Assembly (NCBI GenBank): GCA_964605975.1
Contig: CAZSER010000008.1
Coordinates: 1-22,860 of the forward strand
DNA length: 22,860 bases
Direction of reading: 5' to 3'
Origin: JBAYHA01 sp964605975
GTDB taxonomy: Bacteria > Patescibacteriota > Patescibacteriia > UBA11705 > JABHMO01
Of this stretch, positions 11,577-20,299 are shown piece by piece. A program made the translations under genes and the position numbers. Below the pieces are notes generated by a model. It was not told the origin of the DNA. It worked only from the letters and a program-made list of their open reading frames with translations, and ran no database searches. Each line of letters starts with the position of its first letter. Positions within the stretch are counted from its first letter, which is position 1.

Positions 11577-14500
11577 ATGAAAAAGGTAGTAATTTTTTTC
11601 TTTGTTGTTTTTTCTATGTTCGGTTGCAATTTTGGATCTTCTGAGGTTGTTGATCTTTGCAACGGGCTTTGTCGTGAAGGACAAAGTTGTTTTGATGGGA
11701 ATTGCTTGACGACCTGCAACACTGATTTTCAGTGCCAAGAAAAACATGGTGGTGGCTGGGAATGTATTGGAGGAGGTTGTCAACTCGGTGTTTATGGTGT
11801 TGACAGCTTTGGACGGAAAGATCCCCGTTGGGAAACGGATGTTCAGATTCAGGATGATTTGAAAGAGAGTGATCAATCAAGGAGTGAGGAAGATGATCTG
11901 TTTGAGGAAAAAAATTCTGAAGTCCTGCCAGTTTGTATTCCTAGCAAAGAACTTTGTGATGGAATTGACAACGACTGTGATGGGTTGATCGATGAAGATT
12001 TTTCTTTTGACAATGATCCACTTAACTGTGGTAGTTGTGGAAAGAGCTGTCGGGAGATTAATGCCGTAAATCATTGTCAGCAGGGTGAATGTGTTTTTGC
12101 ATGTTTGCCAAATTTTTATGATTTTACCGATGACCCCGGTTGTGAAACTGTTTGTGTCAAGACTAACAACGGAAAAGAGCAGTGCGATGGCATTGACAAT
12201 GACTGCGATGGATTGATTGACGAAGATTTTGATTTCAACTCTTTGAGTCATTGTGGTGGGTGTGGAAAAATTTGTAGTTTTCCAAATACTAATGCCGTTT
12301 GTCTTGGCGGGAACTGTTTGATGGGTGATTGTCATGAGGGATTTGTTAATCTCAATAAGTCCGGTGATGATGGTTGCGAATACTCCTGTATTTACTCGGG
12401 CGACGAGATTTGTGATGGCATTGATAACGACTGTGATGGTTCGATTGACGAACTTATTTATTGTCAATGCGAAGAGGGAAAAGAGGAAGATTGTGGTATT
12501 AATGTAGGAATTTGTCGTTATGGTAAAAGGGTTTGTCAAAACGGCCAGTGGTCGATTTGTCAAAATGCTCTTGTTCCTCAGCCCGAGAAATGTAACTACC
12601 TAGATGATAACTGCGATGGCTTGATTGACGAGGGATTCGATTTGAGTTCTGATGTCAATAATTGTGGTTATTGTGGACTTGTTTGCAGTTTTGTTAATGC
12701 TACCGCCAAATGTGTTGCTGGAAAATGTCAAATTGCTAGCTGTGATTATGGTTGGTGGCTTGATGATGGTGGCAACTGTTCATACTCTTGTTTGTTGACA
12801 AATGGGGGAATAGAACAGTGTGATGGCATTGACAACGACTGTGATGGCTTGATTGATGAAGATTTTGACTTCTCGTCAGATCTAGATCATTGTGGAAGTT
12901 GTGGGAAAAAATGTTCCAACTATGGCGTGGCCATAAGTTCTTGTGTTGCCGGGAAATGTCACATTCTTACTTGTCAAGAAAATTATTACAACCTAAATGG
13001 TGATTTTTCTGATGGTTGTGAATATTTTTGCGAGATTAGTAATGGTGGGATAGAGATTGGTGACAACAAGGACAATAACTGTGATGGCAACATTGATGAG
13101 GGAACTCTTTGTTACGAAGATATGAAGGATATTTGCGGTATTGATGTTGGTATCTGTCGGTATGGATTCCGAGAATGTATCAATGATCGTTGGACAGACT
13201 GTGATGATATCAAACCGCAAGCAGAAGTTTGTGACGGGTTGGATAATGACTGCGATGGATTGATTGACGAGGATTTCAATCTTTTGTCGGACAAAAACAA
13301 CTGTGGTCAATGCGGAAACAGTTGTTCTTTGTCTAACTCTGTTAGCACTTGCTATTCCGGATCATGCTTGGTGATGTATTGTTTGTCTGGGTGGAAAAAC
13401 TTGGATAATGATCATTCCAATGGGTGCGAATATCCTTGCCATTTAAGTAATGAGGGGATTGAAAAATGTGATGGAATAGATAATAACTGTGATGGAGTTG
13501 AAGACGAGGATTTTGATCTCTTGTCAGATCATTTCAATTGCGGAGTTTGCGGCAATGTCTGTCGGTTTGACAATGGGGTTGGTGCTTGTATAAATGGTGA
13601 GTGTCTTTTGCAATATTGTCAGCCAGACTATTATAATTTGGACAATCTTGACTATAATGGTTGTGAGTATATATGTTCAATAACCAATGGTGGGATTGAA
13701 GATTGTGATGGTCTTGACAATGATTGTGATGGAACTCTTGATGAGTACTGCGAATGTCTCAACGGAGATTATCAGATTTGTGGAAGCAATGAAGGTCAAT
13801 GTCGTTGGGGCTTGAAGCACTGTGTCGGTGGCCAGTGGTCTGATTGTCAAGGGCAGGTTAGTCCTGTTGCTGAAATTTGTGATGGGCTTGACAATAACTG
13901 CAATGGTCAAGTTGATGAGGGCTTTAATCTAAACTCGGATGTTAATCATTGTGGCAAGTGTGGAAATGCTTGTCCGAAGTTTAACTCTGGATTTAGTTAT
14001 TGCCAGCAGGGAGTATGTAAACTGGATTGCTTCGTTGGGTTTAAAAATCTGGACGAAGATATCTTTACCGGTTGCGAGTATCAATGTTTCCCCACATTGG
14101 GAGGTGTTGAAGCCTGTGACGACATTGATAACAACTGCAATGGAAAGATTGATGAAAGTTTTGATTTCCTGAATGATGCTGACAACTGTGGTTCTTGTGG
14201 TGTTCGGTGTCATTTTACAGGTGCTGTTGGTTATTGTGATTTAGGTGTTTGTCGCGCTGATACCTGCTTGCTTAATTACTATAATATTGATGGTGATTGG
14301 CAAAATGGTTGTGAATATTATTGCGTTATGTCCAACGGAGGACTTGAAATTTGGGACAATCGTGATAATAACTGTAATGGCGTGACGGATGAGGGGGCTT
14401 TATGTGTTGAGGGTAGTGTTGGGTTTTGTGGTTCAGATGTTGGAACCTGTCAGAAGGGAACTCATGAGTGCAAACAGAACAAGTGGTCTGATTGTGTTAA

Positions 14501-15395
14501 TGAAAAACTCCCAACGGCAGAACTCTGTGATGGTCTGGACAATGACTGTGATGGCTTGAGCGATGAAGATTTCAACTTCATGACGGACAAGCAAAATTGT
14601 GGAGGTTGCGGTAATGTTTGTGACTTCCCCAATGCAAACAGTCTTTGTTTGAACGGTGTGTGTGCCATAAGTTCTTGCTGGGAATCTTTTTACAATCAAG
14701 ATGGAAAGATTGATACGGGTTGTGAATATCAATGCCTAGTTAGTAATGGTGGCGTTGAGAAGTGTGACAGTCTTGACAATAACTGCAATGGCCAAGTTGA
14801 TGAAGGATTCAATTTGAATTCCGATGTCAAAAACTGTGGCAGTTGTGGAAATGACTGTACCAAATTGCCCCAAGTGGCCAGTTCTTCGTGTGTTAATGGG
14901 CAATGTATAATTCAGGGCTGTGTCAACGGATATCATCATCTTGATGTTGATGTTGACAATGGGTGTGAGTATTTTTGCCTTCTTTCGGGGGTAGAAATAT
15001 TTGATCTCAAGGATAATGATTGTGATGGGGAAATTGATGAAAAAACTACTTCGTCAGACATTATCCAGTGTTCATTGTGTTGTAATCAAGGATCTGCCCC
15101 GATGGTTTGGTTTGGTTCCAAAGAGTTTTGGACAACGCTGGATGCTAGTTCGTGTGGTAGTTTCTTGATGACGCAAGAACAACTGTGTCAAAGAGGAGAT
15201 CATCCCAATTACCCCAGTTCAGCATGGGTTGATGTGAGTTGTTATGATGGCACTTGGAGCGGGTTTCCGTTAAATGGTGTCATTAATTGCTTTAACCTTA
15301 CCAAAAATCAGCCAGCAATTTGGCAGGTGATAGTTGGGACGGTTGATGCCAGGGGAGAATCGGAGATTATCCTCAGTGGGGTTTGTCCCCAGTAA
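11577..15395 (+). CDS. Locus gene 6: giant Cys-rich MopE-like repeat lipoprotein
   Basis: The 1272-residue protein starts at the ATG 7 nt after GGAGGT; the ATG 36 nt upstream lacks an SD and would hide the signal peptide. It begins MKKVVIFFFVVFSMFGC (lipobox MFGC, Cys17), then a small Cys module (CNGLCREGQSC...). From residue ~127 to ~1150 there are 15 copies of a CDGIDNDCDGLIDE-type motif, the putative metal-binding motif of MopE-like proteins (PF11617, from memory), with a DxDxDG-like loop. Modules A (76-80 residues) and B (57-60 residues) alternate strictly as A-A-B. A ~120-residue C-terminal domain follows (CSLCCNQGSAPMVW...). It is likely a long, disulfide-rich, metal-binding surface filament anchored by lipid. 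It is alone in its transcript. Confidence 0.9.
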   Translation: MKKVVIFFFVVFSMFGCNFGSSEVVDLCNGLCREGQSCFDGNCLTTCNTDFQCQEKHGGGWECIGGGCQLGVYGVDSFGRKDPRWETDVQIQDDLKESDQSRSEEDDLFEEKNSEVLPVCIPSKELCDGIDNDCDGLIDEDFSFDNDPLNCGSCGKSCREINAVNHCQQGECVFACLPNFYDFTDDPGCETVCVKTNNGKEQCDGIDNDCDGLIDEDFDFNSLSHCGGCGKICSFPNTNAVCLGGNCLMGDCHEGFVNLNKSGDDGCEYSCIYSGDEICDGIDNDCDGSIDELIYCQCEEGKEEDCGINVGICRYGKRVCQNGQWSICQNALVPQPEKCNYLDDNCDGLIDEGFDLSSDVNNCGYCGLVCSFVNATAKCVAGKCQIASCDYGWWLDDGGNCSYSCLLTNGGIEQCDGIDNDCDGLIDEDFDFSSDLDHCGSCGKKCSNYGVAISSCVAGKCHILTCQENYYNLNGDFSDGCEYFCEISNGGIEIGDNKDNNCDGNIDEGTLCYEDMKDICGIDVGICRYGFRECINDRWTDCDDIKPQAEVCDGLDNDCDGLIDEDFNLLSDKNNCGQCGNSCSLSNSVSTCYSGSCLVMYCLSGWKNLDNDHSNGCEYPCHLSNEGIEKCDGIDNNCDGVEDEDFDLLSDHFNCGVCGNVCRFDNGVGACINGECLLQYCQPDYYNLDNLDYNGCEYICSITNGGIEDCDGLDNDCDGTLDEYCECLNGDYQICGSNEGQCRWGLKHCVGGQWSDCQGQVSPVAEICDGLDNNCNGQVDEGFNLNSDVNHCGKCGNACPKFNSGFSYCQQGVCKLDCFVGFKNLDEDIFTGCEYQCFPTLGGVEACDDIDNNCNGKIDESFDFLNDADNCGSCGVRCHFTGAVGYCDLGVCRADTCLLNYYNIDGDWQNGCEYYCVMSNGGLEIWDNRDNNCNGVTDEGALCVEGSVGFCGSDVGTCQKGTHECKQNKWSDCVNEKLPTAELCDGLDNDCDGLSDEDFNFMTDKQNCGGCGNVCDFPNANSLCLNGVCAISSCWESFYNQDGKIDTGCEYQCLVSNGGVEKCDSLDNNCNGQVDEGFNLNSDVKNCGSCGNDCTKLPQVASSSCVNGQCIIQGCVNGYHHLDVDVDNGCEYFCLLSGVEIFDLKDNDCDGEIDEKTTSSDIIQCSLCCNQGSAPMVWFGSKEFWTTLDASSCGSFLMTQEQLCQRGDHPNYPSSAWVDVSCYDGTWSGFPLNGVINCFNLTKNQPAIWQVIVGTVDARGESEIILSGVCPQ
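11955..15035 (+). repeat. Fifteen-motif, three-module super-repeat in gene 6
   Basis: Motif starts lie at 11955, 12183, 12411, 12591, 12819, 13059, 13230, 13467, 13704, 13878, 14115, 14352, 14526, 14763 and 15000. Spacings in residues are 76-76-60, 76-80-57, 79-79-58, 79-79-58, 79-79. Module A carries NCGxCGxxC...GCEYxC; module B carries CGxxxGxCxxGxxxCxxxxWxxC. DNA identity between units is low, so the repeat is old and kept at protein level. Confidence 0.92.
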
Positions 15396-15416
15396 GTTCA
15401 TTTGGTTTTTCAGTTT

Positions 15417-15448
15417 AGCGACAGAATAAAATTCTGTCGCTTTTTTTT
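15417..15448 (+). terminator. Intrinsic terminator of gene 6
   Basis: AGCGACAGAAT (15417-15427) and ATTCTGTCGCT (15431-15441) form a perfect 11-bp stem with an AAA loop, followed by a T-run that reaches 15448. Confidence 0.96.
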
Positions 15449-15562
15449 GTTAAAAAATTAACAGTTTTTAGGTTATTAGTTTTTTAATAGAGGAACAAGG
15501 ATAATTTAAAAAAGATAAAAGAGAATAATATACACAATCAACTATTATTTTAGAGTAAATTA

Positions 15563-15571
15563 TGATATAAT
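15563..15571 (+). promoter_or_regulatory. Extended -10 promoter of the glycan operon
   Basis: TGA followed by perfect TATAAT (15566-15571), with no good -35 box at 17 nt. It lies 53 nt before the favoured start of the radical SAM gene. Apart from this promoter and the gene 6 terminator I see nothing in 15396-15599. Confidence 0.6.
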
Positions 15572-15623
15572 TTTTAGGAATAAAAGCGTTAATTTATAAA
15601 TGTTTTTTATGAGGAAAATAAAA

Positions 15624-16595
15624 ATGCCAGTTGATGCCGTTGTGGCCGTAACTTATCGTTGTAATTCTCGTTGTGTTATGTGTAATATTTGGCAGATAAA
15701 AGAGTTTCCAGAAATAACACCAGAGAGTTATTTGAAACTGCCGAAATCAATTAAAGATCTAAACATTTCGGGAGGGGAACCTTTTTTGCGAGAAGATTTG
15801 CCAGAAATTATTAAAAATGTCTCATTGGCTTGTCCGAAGGCGAACATTAATATTTCCACTAATGGTTTTTTGGTGGAGAGAATTAGAGAAATTTTACCAA
15901 AGGTAAAAAATATTTTTCCTCAAATAAGGATTTCTATTTCTATTGATGGAATTGGAGAGACCCACGAGAAGGTTAGAAGGGTTCCTAATGCTTGGGATAA
16001 AGTTGTCGAGACAGTTCGTTTTTGTCGGAATGAGCTACAAATTAAGCATGTCAAAATGGCTTTTACTTTGAATGATTTGAATTATCGTGAATTACAAAAG
16101 GCTTATGAATGGAGTGAAAAGTTAGGTTGCGAATTTACAATGGCAGTGGCGCATTCTTCCGATATTTATTTTGGTAAAGATAATAATTTAAATTTCGAAG
16201 CCGTTGATGTAGAAAAACAGTTTTCTTATATTGTCAATGATTTATTAAAATCTTTTAATCCCAAAAATTGGGTAAGAGCTTATTTTGTCAATGGTCTAAA
16301 AAATATTTGTGCAGGAGAAAAAAGACCATTAGAGTCATTTGCGGGAGAAGATTTTTTTTATTTAGATCCGCGTGGAGATGTTTATCCTTCCGTTGTTGAT
16401 AATGTTATTATGGGAAACATAAATGATTTTGATAAATTTGAAGAGTTGTGGTTGAGCCAAAACTCCTTTGAGGCTCGGGAGGCTGTTTTGGGTTTTGAAA
16501 ATAATTATTGGATGATTTGTACGGCAAGAACGGCAATTAAGAGGAATCCAATAAAAGTTGCCAACTGGATTTTTCGGAACAAAATAAAAATTTAA
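15624..16595 (+). CDS. Radical SAM protein with a degenerate SPASM-like tail
   Basis: From ATG 15624 the product is 323 residues. GAGGA lies 8 nt upstream of this ATG; in-frame ATGs at 15600 and 15609 lack an SD. The N-terminus VAVTYRCNSRCVMC gives the CxxxCxxC cluster motif (Cys13, 17, 20). NISGGEPFLRED is the SAM-binding GGEP motif, and STNGF and ISIDGIGETHEKVR fit the TIM-barrel radical SAM core. The C-terminal region resembles SPASM (ICAGEKRP, DPRGDVYPSVVDNVIMGNIND), but the usual cysteine after GDVYP is Ser and the final CxxC is reduced to one Cys. An auxiliary cluster is therefore doubtful. As first gene of a glycan operon it may modify a sugar, lipid or peptide; the substrate is unknown. 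Confidence 0.86.
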   Translation: MPVDAVVAVTYRCNSRCVMCNIWQIKEFPEITPESYLKLPKSIKDLNISGGEPFLREDLPEIIKNVSLACPKANINISTNGFLVERIREILPKVKNIFPQIRISISIDGIGETHEKVRRVPNAWDKVVETVRFCRNELQIKHVKMAFTLNDLNYRELQKAYEWSEKLGCEFTMAVAHSSDIYFGKDNNLNFEAVDVEKQFSYIVNDLLKSFNPKNWVRAYFVNGLKNICAGEKRPLESFAGEDFFYLDPRGDVYPSVVDNVIMGNINDFDKFEELWLSQNSFEAREAVLGFENNYWMICTARTAIKRNPIKVANWIFRNKIKI

Positions 16596-16596
16596 T

Positions 16597-18012
16597 ATGT
16601 TGGAGAAGTTTTTAAATTTTTTTCAAACCAAAAAATGGCAAAACTTTTTAATTTCGTTTTGGCGGTTTTTATTTTATTTAGCCGTTATTGATTTTTTGTT
16701 AGTTTGGTTTGTGGATTGGCTTCCTATTGTTGTTTTTTCGTTATTGGCTTTTTGTTTTTTTGTTTTTTATCATTTTCCTTATTTTGGTTTTTTGTTCGTT
16801 GTTTTTTTCTTTCCTTTTCTAAACTGGAAAGTTAGTTTTGGCTCGTTAGACTTTCCGATTGTTGATGGTTTGGCTACAGTTTTATTTATCTCTTGGTTTT
16901 CTAAAAGATTAAAATCATTACTAGATAAACAAATAAAATTTAAAAATTTTCTTAAAAAAGATTTACCATTAATGGGATTTTATCTTTTATGGTTGTTTTC
17001 TGGTTTTTTAACTTTTATTTTAAATGGTTATAATTTAGAATTGTTTAAATATTTATTAAGGCCGATAGCTTTTTTTATTCCAGCTTTTGTTTGGTTGCCT
17101 TTTAATATAATTAAAAACAAAGCACAGTTAAAAAGAGTTTTGTGGGTGATGGTGTTGGCAGTTTTTTTGGTCGGATTTTCTGGCTTTTTTTCCATTGTTT
17201 TTGGTAATGATTCTGGGTTGGAAAGAGTTCGGGCAAAACCTTTTTCTTTTGCCGGTTTTAATCCTATTAGTGGTAACCAAAATGCGATTGCTGAGGCGAT
17301 GATTGTTGGTATTCCCGTAGTTTTATTGTTGTTTGCTTTGTCCGAAAAAATAAAAACCAGAACTTACTTGTTTTTGTTTTTTATTTTTTTTAGTATTATT
17401 TTGTTTTTGACATTTTCTCGTGCGGGGTATTTAGCTTTTTTAACGCAGTTAGCAGTTTTATTTTTTTTCCGGCAAATAAACAAGGATCGTCTTAAATTTT
17501 TCCTGAAAATATTTTTGTTAATAGTGGTTGTTTTGTCTGTTTTTTATTTTTCTTTTTTGTTCGATTTAAGTTTTGTTTCTTCTAGTAATGCGAACAGATT
17601 GTTGTTAAGTGGAATTTCTTGGCATAATTTTTGGCAACAACCAATTTGGGGGAATGGGCTGAACTCTTTTCAGCGATTAGTCGGCGCAACTTTTATTTAT
17701 CAAGTGGAGTTTGGAGATCCTTTGGATTCGCATGGATTTATTCAAAAAGTTATGACCGAAATGGGTATTTTGGGGTTAATATCTTTTTTGGGTTTGTTGT
17801 TTTTTTCTTTTAAGTTTTATTGGCAATCTTGGAAAAAAAGCACCAGCGAAAAGGAACAATCTTTGTCTTTGGTGGTTGTTAGTTTATTTTTGGGGGTTGT
17901 TGTTTTTCAGCTTTTTTCAACTTCTTATTATACCAGTTTATTGTGGTTGCCAATTGGTATTGGTTTAGTAATGTCAGAGAAAATGTTTTTTTTAAAAGAA
18001 AATAAAAAGTAG
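16597..18012 (+). CDS. O-antigen ligase / polymerase-like (Wzy/WaaL) membrane protein
   Basis: The 471-residue protein has about 11-12 membrane helices. Family-typical features (PF04932) are FLTFSRAGYLAFLTQ (central SRxG segment), a large extracytoplasmic loop with WGNGLNSFQRLVGA and DPLDSHGFIQKVMTEMG (the conserved His-containing loop), and a C-terminal helix pair. Such proteins polymerise or ligate undecaprenyl-linked polysaccharide on the outer face of the membrane. The family cannot be split into Wzy and WaaL by sequence alone; no LPS is expected in CPR cells, so a polymerase or protein/glycan ligase is more likely. It starts 1 nt after the radical SAM stop and may work with the Wzz-like protein at 5565. 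There is no SD. Confidence 0.85.
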   Translation: MLEKFLNFFQTKKWQNFLISFWRFLFYLAVIDFLLVWFVDWLPIVVFSLLAFCFFVFYHFPYFGFLFVVFFFPFLNWKVSFGSLDFPIVDGLATVLFISWFSKRLKSLLDKQIKFKNFLKKDLPLMGFYLLWLFSGFLTFILNGYNLELFKYLLRPIAFFIPAFVWLPFNIIKNKAQLKRVLWVMVLAVFLVGFSGFFSIVFGNDSGLERVRAKPFSFAGFNPISGNQNAIAEAMIVGIPVVLLLFALSEKIKTRTYLFLFFIFFSIILFLTFSRAGYLAFLTQLAVLFFFRQINKDRLKFFLKIFLLIVVVLSVFYFSFLFDLSFVSSSNANRLLLSGISWHNFWQQPIWGNGLNSFQRLVGATFIYQVEFGDPLDSHGFIQKVMTEMGILGLISFLGLLFFSFKFYWQSWKKSTSEKEQSLSLVVVSLFLGVVVFQLFSTSYYTSLLWLPIGIGLVMSEKMFFLKENKK

Positions 18013-18017
18013 TTTTT

Positions 18018-19094
18018 ATGTTAAAAATAACACACATTATCGGTAAATTAAACTATGGTGGAGCCGAAAAACTGTTATTTGATTTGTGTCGTTTTGCGGA
18101 CAAAGAAAAAATTGAAAATGAAGTAATTGTCTTGCGCGACGATGGAGATTTAATTGATTTTTTTGAAGAGCAGGGGATAAAAATAAAAGTAATAGAAAGA
18201 ACTGGCAAGTTCGATTGGCGTCTGGCACGAAGAGTTGCTGATTATTTGAAAGTTTCTCGTCCAGATATTGTTCATACGCATCTTTTTGAGGGTGATTTTT
18301 GGGGAGCTTGGGCTTCTTTTTTGGCTGGGATAAAAAAAACAGTTTCCACCAAACATGATAGTTTGTCGGAAGGGTTTTGGCGAGATTTATTAGGGAGATT
18401 TATTCGAAAAAAGCGAACTAAAGTTATTGCTATTTCTGAAGCAATTAAAGAATTTTTATTGAAAAAAGAAAAAATAAAATTAAAGAAAATAGCCTTAGTT
18501 CGCAATGGGGTAGATATAGAAAAGTTTTATTCTACCAAGAAAATTTTTCGTAATCATCAAAATTTTGTTATTGGTTCAGTTGGAAGGTTGGCAAAAGAAA
18601 AAGGATATAAGTATCTTTTGCGCGCTTGTCGTTTTTTGCATCATTCGGATTGGAGATTGATTTTGGTTGGAGATGGTCTCTTGAAACAGGAGTTGCAAGT
18701 TTTGGCTGAGGATTTGGGAATTTCTAGTAAAGTAGAATTTGTTGGTCAAAAAGAAAATGTGCAAGATTTTTTGTCGGAAATGGATGTTTTTGTTTTACCT
18801 TCTTTGAGTGAAGGGTTGAGTTTGGTCCTTTTGGAAGCGGGTTTGTCTGGGAAGTTTGTTGTGGCTAGTGCGGTCGGTGGGATTCCTGAAATTATTGAGC
18901 ATCAAAAAACGGGATTACTTTTCCCCCCAAAAAACATTGAAAAGTTAACGGCTCATTTGAATTGGGCATGGGAGAACAAAGAACAGGCACAAGAAATGGC
19001 AGTTGCGTTGAGAGAATCTGTGCGTAAAAATTTCAATATTAAAGAAGTTGTCAAAAAATATCAAGAAGTTTATGAAAATATTATTAATCAATAA
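18018..19094 (+). CDS. GT4-family glycosyltransferase
   Basis: The 358-residue protein has the GT-B fold. The N-terminal domain starts KITHIIGKLNYGGAEKLL (glycine loop with GGAE). It contains DIVHTHLFEGDFWG and the linker VRNGVDIEKF. The C-terminal nucleotide-sugar domain has GSVGRLAKEKGYKYLL, LVGDG and PSLSEGLSLVLLEA (the E-x7-E motif, about residues 262-275). It transfers a sugar from an activated donor, most likely to a lipid-linked surface glycan; donor and acceptor are not predictable. It lies 5 nt after the polymerase gene and overlaps the next glycosyltransferase by 23 nt, so the two are probably translationally coupled. Soluble, membrane-associated. Confidence 0.92.
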   Translation: MLKITHIIGKLNYGGAEKLLFDLCRFADKEKIENEVIVLRDDGDLIDFFEEQGIKIKVIERTGKFDWRLARRVADYLKVSRPDIVHTHLFEGDFWGAWASFLAGIKKTVSTKHDSLSEGFWRDLLGRFIRKKRTKVIAISEAIKEFLLKKEKIKLKKIALVRNGVDIEKFYSTKKIFRNHQNFVIGSVGRLAKEKGYKYLLRACRFLHHSDWRLILVGDGLLKQELQVLAEDLGISSKVEFVGQKENVQDFLSEMDVFVLPSLSEGLSLVLLEAGLSGKFVVASAVGGIPEIIEHQKTGLLFPPKNIEKLTAHLNWAWENKEQAQEMAVALRESVRKNFNIKEVVKKYQEVYENIINQ

Positions 19095-20298
19095 ATTTCA
19101 TTATTTAAGAGGTGGTGCCGAAAAAGTTTATTTTGAAACGGCCAGAATTTTGCGTGAACATGGTCACGAGGTAAGGTTTTTTTCGATGAAACATCCGCAA
19201 AATATTATTGATCCGGATTCTGATTTTTTTGTTGATAATAGTGATTATGATTGCAACAGTAATTTTTTGCAAAAAACAAAAAACATTTTTTGGAATGAAC
19301 AATCTAGAAATTCTTTAAAGGAGTTATTGGAAGATTTTCGACCGCAAATTGCTCACTTACATAATTTTACTCGACAAATTTCCGTTTCTATTTTGCCAAC
19401 ATTAAAAGAGCATAATGTTCGAGTAGTGCAAACTTTACATGATTATGGTTTAGTTTGTCCTAATGCAAAAATGTATATCAAGGGTGAGGTTTGTGAGCGT
19501 TGTTTTATTCATAACTATTGGCAATCAGTAAAAAATAAATGTTTAAAAGATTCTTATTTGAAAAGTTTTGTTGGCGCTTTGGAAATGAATTTTTATCAAA
19601 TTTTTAAAAATTATCGAGAAAATATTGATTTATTTATTTCGCCTAGTCAATTTCTAAAACAAAAAATGGTTGATTGGCAAGTGAAACAACCGATTGCTGT
19701 TTTGCCAAATTTTGTTTCAACAGCAGAGAGCAAAAAAGAGAACATCTTGGAAGATTTTGTTTTATTTGCCGGTAGATTGACGACTGAAAAAGGTATTAAT
19801 TTTCTTTTACGAGCCGTTAAGTCTTTGCCGGAAATAAATTTCGTTTTTGCTGGGGATGGAGAGTTGCGTTCTTTGGTTCAACAAGCTCAGAAAAAGTTTA
19901 AAAATTTGCGTTATTTAGGAAATTTATCAGCAACAGAATTGCAAGATTATTTACAAAGATGTCGTTTGTTGGTAGTTCCTTCTTTGTGGTATGAGAATAT
20001 GCCAATGGCAATTTTGGAGGCACAGGTTTTACAAAAAACGGTTCTAGCCTCGAAAATTGGAGGGATGGAAGAGTTAATTGAGAATAATAGCACGGGATTG
20101 TTTTTTCGGGCGGGAGATTTGGACGATTTAATTGACAAGATATTGACAAATTTTCATGATTTGGCAAAGTTAAGAAGGATGGGGGAATTAGCTCAAGAAA
20201 AGGTTATTCAGGAATTCAACGAAGAAAAATATTATCAAAAATTAATTGAAATTTATCGAGAAGTCTTAGGAAAGGATACAGAATTAAGCTTTGGTTAA
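19072..20298 (+). CDS. GT4-family glycosyltransferase
   Basis: The 408-residue protein starts at ATG 19072, which gives the family-typical MKILLINKFHYLRGGAEKVY; an upstream in-frame ATG (19048) would add MSKNIKKF without benefit. GT-B features are GGAE near the N-terminus, HLHNF and HDYGLVCPNAKMY in the first domain, and ISPSQFLKQKM. The second domain has LFAGRLTTEKGINFLL, FAGDGELR and PSLWYENMPMAILEA (E-x7-E, about residue 305-316). A Cys pair (VCERCF) in the insertion after HDYGLVCPN is typical of this subgroup. It is the second sugar transferase of the same glycan operon, overlapping the preceding gene by 23 nt. Confidence 0.92.
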   Translation: MKILLINKFHYLRGGAEKVYFETARILREHGHEVRFFSMKHPQNIIDPDSDFFVDNSDYDCNSNFLQKTKNIFWNEQSRNSLKELLEDFRPQIAHLHNFTRQISVSILPTLKEHNVRVVQTLHDYGLVCPNAKMYIKGEVCERCFIHNYWQSVKNKCLKDSYLKSFVGALEMNFYQIFKNYRENIDLFISPSQFLKQKMVDWQVKQPIAVLPNFVSTAESKKENILEDFVLFAGRLTTEKGINFLLRAVKSLPEINFVFAGDGELRSLVQQAQKKFKNLRYLGNLSATELQDYLQRCRLLVVPSLWYENMPMAILEAQVLQKTVLASKIGGMEELIENNSTGLFFRAGDLDDLIDKILTNFHDLAKLRRMGELAQEKVIQEFNEEKYYQKLIEIYREVLGKDTELSFG

Positions 20299-20299
20299 A

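Noticed and set aside
18003..18018. A further stop-codon hairpin at the O-antigen ligase gene (TAAAAA, loop GTAG, TTTTTA)
   Set aside because: The stem is six A-U pairs only, in a very AT-rich context, so it is weak and expected by chance. Other flanking genes show no convincing stop hairpin. It should be counted in the control analysis.
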